This document shows positions 1 through 5,365 of a stretch of 6,878 nt of DNA, piece after piece. The notes below the pieces were generated by a model. That model saw only the letters and a list, made by a program, of their open reading frames with translations, searched no databases and was not told where the DNA came from. Positions within the stretch are counted from its first letter, which is position 1. The number at the start of each line of letters is the position of its first letter. The DNA is taken from contig DMCS01000009.1 in the NCBI GenBank assembly GCA_003445715.1, forward strand, positions 1 through 6,878, written 5' to 3'. The translations under genes were made by a program, and so were the position numbers. Source of the DNA: Candidatus Mesolinea sp. (GTDB lineage: Bacteria; Chloroflexota; Anaerolineae; Anaerolineales; Anaerolineaceae).

Positions 1-47
1 CTTTACCCATTTTCAACACCCTCACACCAGTGTATGTTTGCCTCTCA

Positions 48-56
48 TGTTAGAAT
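48..56 (+). promoter_or_regulatory. Extended -10 box for the DUF3048 gene
   Basis: The sequence TGTTAGAAT fits the extended -10 pattern TGnTAnnnT, and its hexamer TAGAAT matches TATAAT at five of six positions. No convincing -35 box lies 16-18 bases upstream, which is tolerated for extended -10 promoters. Transcription would begin at about 63-65, at or next to the chosen ATG. No Shine-Dalgarno sequence precedes that ATG, so a leaderless message is predicted. This is inference from sequence only. Confidence 0.45.
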
Positions 57-64
57 CAACCATC

Positions 65-1294
65 ATGCAGTCAAAAACGCGTGTGCGTTTCCTCCAATTA
101 GCTTGTGCGGCTTTAGCGTTTTTCTTTTTGGCTAGCGCCTGCTCGCCGGACAGCCGGCTGCCTCAGCTGACTCCAGCGGCAGTGCCCTCGATTACCGCCA
201 CGCCCAACCTCATCCAGCGGCAGACAATGGCAGCAGCCAACGCCACCCCCACACCTATTCCTTCACCAACCCCCTGGCCGGTCGCAACTGCAACTCCATC
301 ATCCATTCTTATCAAAGACTTAGCTGCAGAGGGTCTCAATCCGCTCACTGGCCTTCCAGCTGACGACGAAAACCTGCTTCAACAGCGCCCAGTGCTCGTG
401 AAGATCGCCAACTGGCCGCAAGGCTTGCGCCCCGCCGCCGGCTTGAACCAAGCTGACCTCGTCTTTGAGTACTACATCGGCGCTCAGACGAACCACTTCC
501 TGGCTGTTTATCATGGGCAGGATAGTGAACAGGTTGGCCCGCTTGCGCCAGCGCGTATGGTGGATGCGCGCCTGAGCGAACACTACCAGGGCGTTTTAGC
601 CTACGCCAGCGCCGATAATACGGTTGAACAAGTGCTAAGCGAAGTGCTGCCAGGGCGGTCCTTCGTGCGCGGATTTACCTCTTGCCCAGCCATGTGCAAC
701 CTTTCGGACGCTGGCAGCGAAAACACTTACGTCAACACCGGCGCTTTGCGGGAGCTTCATCAGGCAGAAAATCCCGATGGTAACGATGTCAATCTCTCAG
801 GGTTAAGCTTTGCAAGCCGCGTATCCCAATGGGATGCCGAGGCACAGCAGCTCAGTTACCTCTATGCGGACTTTTCGGTGATGCAATGGGATTATGACTC
901 CCAAAGCCGCCAATATCAACTTTCTCAGGATTACGCTGACCCCGATGGCACTATTCGCATCGCGCCATCCAACGACCGCGTAGATGGCATACGAATTGCC
1001 TTTGACAATGTTGTGATTCTGTTTGCCAGCTATTTTGAATACGGTCCAACGCGCTATGATATAGATTTCCGCGAGGGTGACCCGCACCAGCCGGCATTAG
1101 TTTTCCGGGATGGAAAGCTGCTCTATGGCACCTGGATGGCTCCCGATCCTTTCAGTCCTATCCAGCTTTTTGACACATACGGGCAGCCGCTCGCGCTCAA
1201 GCCCGGGCGCACGTGGATTGTCTTTACCGGCACCAAGAGCCCCACAAGTGAAGTGGAACCCGGCATTTGGGAGATCACCTTTTCACTAAATTAG
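65..1294 (+). CDS. DUF3048 (YerB-like) lipoprotein
   Basis: This is a 409-residue exported lipoprotein of the DUF3048 family, whose best-known member is Bacillus YerB; its biochemical role is not established. From the ATG at 65 the protein has a basic n-region, a hydrophobic stretch and a lipobox-like LASAC with Cys26, so it should be lipid-anchored on the outer face of the membrane. A Thr/Pro-rich linker follows (about residues 32-81). The DUF3048 N-terminal domain runs from NPLTGLP (92-98) to about 240, and includes a GPLAPAR segment (158-164). The C-terminal domain covers about 311-400, with VFRDGK, GTW and PGRTWI. The frame opens earlier, with TTG at 38 and ATG at 47. I chose 65 because it gives a clean signal peptide and lies 8 bases after an extended -10 box. 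Cys207 and Cys211 form a C-x3-C pair. The family assignment is firm; the function is unknown. Confidence 0.9.
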   Translation: MQSKTRVRFLQLACAALAFFFLASACSPDSRLPQLTPAAVPSITATPNLIQRQTMAAANATPTPIPSPTPWPVATATPSSILIKDLAAEGLNPLTGLPADDENLLQQRPVLVKIANWPQGLRPAAGLNQADLVFEYYIGAQTNHFLAVYHGQDSEQVGPLAPARMVDARLSEHYQGVLAYASADNTVEQVLSEVLPGRSFVRGFTSCPAMCNLSDAGSENTYVNTGALRELHQAENPDGNDVNLSGLSFASRVSQWDAEAQQLSYLYADFSVMQWDYDSQSRQYQLSQDYADPDGTIRIAPSNDRVDGIRIAFDNVVILFASYFEYGPTRYDIDFREGDPHQPALVFRDGKLLYGTWMAPDPFSPIQLFDTYGQPLALKPGRTWIVFTGTKSPTSEVEPGIWEITFSLN

Positions 1295-1300
1295 TCTGTT

Positions 1301-3484
1301 TTAGGCTGTCTCCGGCAGTGGCGGCGCAGCAAAGCGCATTGCGCGCAAGCCGTTTAGCGTCACCACGAGCGTGATGCCAATATCCGCAAGTACCGCCATC
1401 CAAAGCGGCGTTAGTCCAAGCAGGGCAAACACAGCCACGCTAAATTTCACACCTAAGCTAATCAGGATATTCTGCCGAATGAGCTTGTTGGTGTAACGCG
1501 AAAGGTCCACGGCAAAGGGCAGCTTGCGCAAGTCGTCATTCATCAAAACGACATCTGCTGTCTCCAGCACATGCGCATTGCCAGCTCCACCCATGCCAAT
1601 GCCCACATCAGCGCTGGCTATTGCTGGGCTGTCGTTGCTGCCGTCGCCAATCATACAGGCGGGGCCAATTTTCTCGCGCAGCTCAGCTAAAAGCTGCCAC
1701 TTTTGCTCGGGCAGCAAGCCGGCATGCACCTCATCCAATCCAAGCTCCTCGGATACGCGCTCGGCTACCTCAGGGTTATCTCCGGTCAGCATCACTGTAT
1801 AGAAGCCACGGTCTTTGAGTGCCCGAATAACTTGCGGAGCTTCCGGGCGGAGGGTATCCTGCGCACCCATAAAGCCGCGCACACGATCGCCATCACACAC
1901 CAACATAGTCGTCTGCCCATTATTTTCCGCTGTAATGGTCTCCTTGAGCAGCTGCGAGGGCACGCGATGCTCTGCTTCGAATAGGCTGCGGCTGCCGACG
2001 GTAGCCAGCTTGCCATTCACATAACCCACCTGCCCCTGACCGCTGCGTGCGGTTACAGCTTCTGCTGGAGCATACCGTTCGAGCACGTGTCGTTTCAGGG
2101 CTTCTTCCGTTACGGCTTGTCCCAAAGGATGATTGCTATAGCGCTCAAGGGAGCTGGCCAGTGCGACGAGGTCATTGCAGGGCTCGCAATCAGGCGTCCC
2201 TTGGCAGTCCACTGCCTTGACCGTGGCGATCATGGGTCTGCCAAGGGTCAGGGTACCGGTCTTATCAAAGGCAATCAACTTAGCCTGGCTGAGGTTTTCC
2301 AGGTATACACCGCCCTTGAAAACCACACCTTCACGGGCGGCACGCGTCAGCCCGCTAATGATGGTAATCGGCGTGCTGATCACCAAAGCGCACGGGCAGC
2401 CAATCATCAACAAGGAAAGCGCACGATGCAGCCAGCCATAAGAGGTGGCTGTATTCATCAGGGGCTGGGCGAAAAACAACGGAGGCACAACCGCCACGAG
2501 CAATGCGACCAGCACAACGATCGGTGTATACACGCTGGCGAAGCGGTCGATAAATTTTTCCTGTTTGGCTTTTACGGATTGCGCTTCGGTTACGAGGTTA
2601 ATGATGCGCTGAATGGTGGTATCCTCTGCGCGCGCCGTCACGCGCACTTTGAGCACGCCCTGTCCATTGACCGTACCTGAAAGTACCTGGTCGCCAGCAA
2701 CTTTAGCAATCAGCCGGCTTTCGCCAGTCACTGGCGCCTGATTCACCTCGCTTGTTCCTTCCAGGATCACGCCATCCATGGGGAAGCGCTCTCCAGCCTT
2801 TACCAATATCGCATCGCCAATTTGCAGCGTTTCGATCGGCACAATCTCTTCGCTTCCCTCGGTTAGTTTCAACGCTTGACGCGGCGCCAGGTCGGCAAAA
2901 GCCGCTAGGACCGCACGGGCATGGTCATTGGTATAATCTTCCATTGCCTCGGAGATGTTAAACAGCACAAGCATGATCAGGGCTTCTTGCGTTTCGTTAA
3001 TCAACACCGCACCGATAACAGCCAGCGCCATGAGCAGGTTGATTGTAATTTTGTGCTCCAGCACCAAGCTCTGTACGCCGCGGCGCATCATCGGGAAGCC
3101 AGCGGCTACCGCAAAAATCAGCTGAATGCCAATGCGCACGCTATTCGAGACGCCCTGCCCGGCAAGCAGCAATGAAATGCCCAGCAGGACCAAACCCGGC
3201 AGCGTGAGCCGTAGGTCAGGCTTGCCCTTTAAGGTCTTCCAAAAACCCTTAAAGCTCAAACCGGTTTCGAGGGGTTCCTCAGGCTCATCCGCCAGGTCAA
3301 AACCTAGCTGGTGCAGGTGGGTGGAAATGACTTCAGGAGTAACCTCTCCAACGACAGTTAATGTCCCTTGGGTAAAATTCAAATCGGCTTTTTCGACATC
3401 CGGCAGTTTCTCCAGGTCAACTTTGATGACGCTGGCGCAGTCGGCGCAGTCCAAACCTTTAACATGGTAAACCTGCGTCTGCAT
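1301..3484 (-). CDS. zntA: P1B-2-type Zn/Cd/Pb-exporting ATPase
   Basis: This is a complete 727-residue heavy-metal P-type ATPase that exports divalent soft metals across the cytoplasmic membrane at the cost of ATP. It begins with an HMA metal-binding domain with GLDCADC (Cys13, Cys16); an Asp before the first Cys is usual for Zn/Cd/Pb pumps. Membrane segments lie near 94-135, 146-178, 320-338, 355-375 and 671-712. Key motifs are TGES (253-256), the membrane CPC (363-365), the phosphorylation site DKTGT (Asp407), the HP motif (452-453), TGDN (567-570) and GDGSNDSP (613-620). Lys680 and Asp701 (in LADIG) occupy the positions typical of the P1B-2 subgroup. Cys427, Cys433 and Cys436 form an extra cluster at the start of the nucleotide-binding domain. 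The gene follows the repressor gene with a one-base overlap and should be induced with it. Zinc is the most likely substrate, given the sensor; the symbol denotes functional class (zntA/cadA). Confidence 0.95.
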   Translation of the reverse strand: MQTQVYHVKGLDCADCASVIKVDLEKLPDVEKADLNFTQGTLTVVGEVTPEVISTHLHQLGFDLADEPEEPLETGLSFKGFWKTLKGKPDLRLTLPGLVLLGISLLLAGQGVSNSVRIGIQLIFAVAAGFPMMRRGVQSLVLEHKITINLLMALAVIGAVLINETQEALIMLVLFNISEAMEDYTNDHARAVLAAFADLAPRQALKLTEGSEEIVPIETLQIGDAILVKAGERFPMDGVILEGTSEVNQAPVTGESRLIAKVAGDQVLSGTVNGQGVLKVRVTARAEDTTIQRIINLVTEAQSVKAKQEKFIDRFASVYTPIVVLVALLVAVVPPLFFAQPLMNTATSYGWLHRALSLLMIGCPCALVISTPITIISGLTRAAREGVVFKGGVYLENLSQAKLIAFDKTGTLTLGRPMIATVKAVDCQGTPDCEPCNDLVALASSLERYSNHPLGQAVTEEALKRHVLERYAPAEAVTARSGQGQVGYVNGKLATVGSRSLFEAEHRVPSQLLKETITAENNGQTTMLVCDGDRVRGFMGAQDTLRPEAPQVIRALKDRGFYTVMLTGDNPEVAERVSEELGLDEVHAGLLPEQKWQLLAELREKIGPACMIGDGSNDSPAIASADVGIGMGGAGNAHVLETADVVLMNDDLRKLPFAVDLSRYTNKLIRQNILISLGVKFSVAVFALLGLTPLWMAVLADIGITLVVTLNGLRAMRFAAPPLPETA

Positions 3485-3496
3485 TAGCGTTCCTCC
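3482..3496 (-). promoter_or_regulatory. TAATG stop/start overlap with strong ribosome binding site
   Basis: The repressor gene's TAA (3486-3484) and the ATPase gene's ATG (3484-3482) share one base, reading TAATG. A GGAGG core at 3496-3492 sits 7 bases before the ATG, inside the last codons of the repressor gene. This arrangement predicts co-transcription and translational coupling of sensor and pump. Confidence 0.85.
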
Positions 3497-3819
3497 GCCA
3501 CTGATTCCATGTGCTTGCCATGGGCATAAGCCTGCATGAAGAGATCCTCGATATGCTCATCATCGATGTGATAGATGATTTGCTGGCCCTCGCGCCTCGC
3601 AGAAACAAAGCGCAAGTGCCGCAGCAGCCGCAGCTGATGCGAGACTGCACTCTGGCTGATCTGCACACGCTCAGCTAGCTCGGAAACGCAAGCGTCCCCT
3701 TGCAGCAGAACCGCCAAAATCTTCAGGCGCGTCGGATCAGCCAAACCTTTAAATGTGGTTGCCATGCGCTCTGCATCTTCAAATGATAGATTTGGGTTTA
3801 CTTCTTCTTTTACCATCAT
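3484..3819 (-). CDS. ArsR/SmtB-family zinc-responsive repressor (CzrA-like)
   Basis: This 111-residue winged-helix repressor is the metal sensor of the efflux operon. The DNA-binding helix-turn-helix is at about 43-66, with recognition helix SQSAVSHQLRLL, and the wing is at about 73-85. The C-terminal alpha-5 helix carries Asp87, His89, His100 and His103. This D-x-H-x10-H-x2-H spacing is identical to the interfacial Zn(II)/Co(II) site of Staphylococcus CzrA, and close to SmtB, which has Glu in the last place. The alpha-3 region has a single Cys (Cys44), so the multi-cysteine Cd/Pb/As site of CadC or ArsR is missing. Zinc or cobalt is therefore the likely inducer. The start is the first of two tandem ATGs, with AAAGG (3831-3827) 7 bases upstream. 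It lies directly downstream of a palindromic operator and is probably autoregulated. The family is certain; the exact metal is inferred. Confidence 0.93.
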   Translation of the reverse strand: MMVKEEVNPNLSFEDAERMATTFKGLADPTRLKILAVLLQGDACVSELAERVQISQSAVSHQLRLLRHLRFVSARREGQQIIYHIDDEHIEDLFMQAYAHGKHMESVAEER

Positions 3820-3839
3820 AGCAACGCCTTTATTTGATT

Positions 3840-3859
3840 ATATGAGCAATTGCTCATAT
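3840..3859. promoter_or_regulatory. Palindromic operator for the ArsR-type repressor
   Basis: ATATGAGCAATTGCTCATAT is a perfect 20-bp palindrome, of the type bound by ArsR/SmtB repressors that control zinc or cadmium efflux genes (TGA-GCA half-sites). It ends 20 bases before the repressor ATG, overlaps the -10 box, and covers the predicted transcription start. A bound dimer would therefore block RNA polymerase. No second copy was seen in the window. Confidence 0.88.
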
Positions 3860-3885
3860 TATAGCCTTTGTGCGTATAATGTCAA
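3858..3885 (-). promoter_or_regulatory. Consensus sigma-70 promoter of the repressor-ATPase operon
   Basis: On the minus strand TTGACA (3885-3880) and TATAAT (3863-3858) are both perfect consensus hexamers, separated by 16 bases. The predicted start, near 3851, falls in the centre of the operator and gives a leader of about 31 bases. A promoter this strong would be costly unless tightly repressed, which agrees with the overlapping operator. Confidence 0.88.
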
Positions 3886-3926
3886 GGGGAACAGGCAAAT
3901 TTAATAGCAATCTGAGGGCAGTTTTC

Positions 3927-4496
3927 TCACTGAGAGGCGATATAGCGCAGCAAAGCCGCCGTCAGGCGCGCATCATCGATGGCGTGGTGTGAGCTACCCA
4001 GATCCAGCTGGCAGACACGCCCAGCGAACTCCAATTTATGTGCCTTGAAACCGTTGTAACGCGGGTTCCACTCGCCATAGTAAGCCGCAAACAGCTTCAT
4101 CATGCAAAAAGCTTGATCGTCTTGCAAGGTCCAGGGGATGTTGTTGGCAAGATTGGATTGCTTCAGCAGGCGCATATCGAACTCAGCGTTGTAAATGCCG
4201 ATGACTCGCTGCCGCAGGATGGGTTCGACCTCCCGCCAAACTACCGGCCAGGGGTCCGCTGTAGCGACCATTTCGTCCGTAATCTCATTCACCGCGCTGG
4301 ATTCAGGCGGAATGGGCCTGCCTGGGTTGACCAGCTTGTCATAAAGTGCGTTGCCGTCTCGATCGACGATGCCCACTTCAATAATGACATCATTCTGACC
4401 GGTTCCTGTCGTTTCCGTATCTAGAAATAGCGGGTCCAGCGCCAGTACCTGGCGGGCGCGCTCGATAACTTTAGGGTTGGCAACAGGGTAAGACAT
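3927..4496 (-). CDS. DEDDh 3'-5' exonuclease (DnaQ/epsilon-like)
   Basis: This is a stand-alone 189-residue exonuclease domain that would hydrolyse nucleotides from the 3' end of DNA or RNA with two metal ions. The five DEDDh residues are present: Asp26 and Glu28 in FLDTETTG (Exo I), Asp107 in IYNAEFDMRLL (Exo II), and His170 and Asp175 in HHAIDDAR (Exo III). No polymerase, BRCT or helicase domain is attached, so it is not a full PolC or DinG. The start ATG has GGAGG (4507-4503) 6 bases upstream. It follows the uracil-DNA glycosylase gene on the same strand after 63 bases, with no clear promoter or terminator between them, so the two may share a transcript. Whether it serves as a proofreading subunit, a repair nuclease or an RNase cannot be told from the sequence. 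Confidence 0.9.
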   Translation of the reverse strand: MSYPVANPKVIERARQVLALDPLFLDTETTGTGQNDVIIEVGIVDRDGNALYDKLVNPGRPIPPESSAVNEITDEMVATADPWPVVWREVEPILRQRVIGIYNAEFDMRLLKQSNLANNIPWTLQDDQAFCMMKLFAAYYGEWNPRYNGFKAHKLEFAGRVCQLDLGSSHHAIDDARLTAALLRYIASQ

Positions 4497-4528
4497 TCAT
4501 TTCCTCCATCAGAAACTGGGGTAAATAT

Positions 4529-4560
4529 ACCATTTTATGGTGCACCATGACCGGTATGGT
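4529..4560. repeat. Alternating ACCAT/ATGGT inverted-repeat array
   Basis: Four 5-base arms alternate in orientation: ACCAT (4529-4533), ATGGT (4537-4541), ACCAT (4544-4548) and ATGGT (4556-4560), with spacers of 3, 2 and 7 bases. The middle pair makes a perfect 12-base palindrome, ATGGTGCACCAT (4537-4548). The array begins at the last base of the glycosylase stop codon and ends 32 bases before the exonuclease start. It lacks a T-run, so it is not a typical terminator. It could be an operator or an mRNA hairpin set; no function is known. Confidence 0.6.
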
Positions 4561-5273
4561 TACCCATTTCGCTCTAGCTGCTCGCGTGCCTGCTGCCAGA
4601 TAGAGTCAAACATGGTGGCGCTCAGCCGGCCAGTTTGTGTGTTCTGACGGCTGGGATGATAAGAGCACAACAGCCAGGGGAGTCCATTCCCAAGTTTATA
4701 GAAAGCACCATGGTGGAAGGTTAGTTCTTTTTTATTGATGCCCGAAAAAGCCGGTAATTCTAAAACCCCATCAAACGCTACCCGGCCAAGCGCCACGATA
4801 CCGCGCAAGTTTGGCAGGCAAGCCATCTCTTCCGCTAACCAAGGCAGGCAATTGCGCATTTCGTCCCTGGTGGGCTTATTCTGCGGCGGGGCGCACCGGC
4901 AAATAGCACTGATAAACACATCCCGCAGCTCAATCCCATCTCCACGCGCTGCCGTCCTTGGGCGGTTAGCAAAGCCGGCGCGGAAGAGCGCTGGGTAGAG
5001 GAAGTCCCCAGAAGCATCGCCGGTAAACATCTGCCCGGTGCGGTTAGAGCCATGCGCCCCAGGGGCAAGCCCGACCACAAGCAAGCGCGCTGCAGGGTCT
5101 CCAAACCCAGGTACTGGTTTGCCCCAATATTCCCAATCTTGGTAAGCTTTGCGCTTGGCAGCCGCCACTTGCTTACGCCACGCCACCAAGCGTGGGCATT
5201 TACGGCAGAGGATCAATTTGGATTCTAAATCTTGCAACACTGGGGTATTGCTTAGGAATTCAGTTGGTTCCAT
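4560..5273 (-). CDS. Type 5 uracil-DNA glycosylase (UDGb)
   Basis: This is a 237-residue base-excision repair enzyme that removes uracil, and in known family members also some other deaminated or modified bases, from DNA. Family 5 hallmarks are GLAPGAHGSNRTG (motif 1, from residue 68), MFTGDASGDFL (82-92) and SYHPSRQN (204-211). The Asp or Asn catalytic residue used in motif 1 by families 1 and 4 is absent, as expected for family 5. Cys23 and Cys26 (CRKC) together with Cys127 and Cys142 are the likely [4Fe-4S] ligands. The frame stays open up to 5390, but those extra 39 codons run through the enolase terminator and into the enolase gene. I therefore start at the ATG at 5273, just before the conserved region. 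It has no Shine-Dalgarno sequence and sits 7 bases after a TATAAT box, suggesting leaderless translation. The exonuclease gene lies downstream. Confidence 0.93.
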   Translation of the reverse strand: MEPTEFLSNTPVLQDLESKLILCRKCPRLVAWRKQVAAAKRKAYQDWEYWGKPVPGFGDPAARLLVVGLAPGAHGSNRTGQMFTGDASGDFLYPALFRAGFANRPRTAARGDGIELRDVFISAICRCAPPQNKPTRDEMRNCLPWLAEEMACLPNLRGIVALGRVAFDGVLELPAFSGINKKELTFHHGAFYKLGNGLPWLLCSYHPSRQNTQTGRLSATMFDSIWQQAREQLERNG

Positions 5274-5280
5274 AGCAGCA

Positions 5281-5308
5281 ATTATAGCCAATGAATTAGG
5301 GTTGTTGA
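5281..5308 (-). promoter_or_regulatory. Promoter of the uracil-DNA glycosylase gene
   Basis: A perfect -10 hexamer TATAAT (5286-5281) is paired with a weak -35 candidate TCAACA (5308-5303) at 16 bases. The predicted start falls at about 5274-5273, on the ATG itself. The -10 context GGCTATAAT is identical to that of the repressor operon promoter. The region lies immediately downstream of the enolase terminator, as expected for a new transcription unit. Confidence 0.6.
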
Positions 5309-5310
5309 GG

Positions 5311-5344
5311 AAATAAAAGCGGCTGCCCGAAAATGAGCAGCCGC
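5311..5344 (-). terminator. Rho-independent terminator of the enolase gene
   Basis: Reading the minus strand, GCGGCTGC (5344-5337), a 10-base loop and GCAGCCGC (5326-5319) form a perfect 8-bp GC-rich stem, followed by TTTTATTT (5318-5311). It starts 21 bases after the enolase stop codon and precedes the glycosylase promoter. Confidence 0.92.
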
Positions 5345-5365
5345 CAAGAGGTTCTAAGAGAAAAA

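Noticed and set aside
1..10. Possible start of a divergent minus-strand gene (ATG GGT AAA from position 10).
   Set aside because: Only three codons are visible, and the GAGGG upstream and weak promoter match are not enough to support a feature.
38..64. Earlier starts (TTG 38, ATG 47) for the lipoprotein.
   Set aside because: They would put nine or six extra residues, including a Glu, before the basic n-region, and both lie at or upstream of the extended -10 box.
2087..2680. A 197-codon open frame on the plus strand.
   Set aside because: It lies entirely opposite the ATPase gene, whose motifs are unmistakable. The translation shows no domain or plausible protein character and there is no ribosome binding site.
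3850..3880. Plus-strand promoter with TATAAT at 3875-3880.
   Set aside because: The only -35-like hexamer (TTGCTC) is 19 bases away and no plus-strand gene follows. The hexamer is incidental within the minus-strand promoter spacer.
3886..3926. Terminator after the exonuclease gene.
   Set aside because: Only a 4-bp stem (CAGT/ACTG) overlapping the stop codon is seen, with no T-run. Transcription probably ends by another mechanism or continues toward the repressor promoter.
4038..4424. A 128-codon open frame on the plus strand.
   Set aside because: It is antisense to the exonuclease gene, covers its catalytic motifs, and has no recognisable family or start signal.
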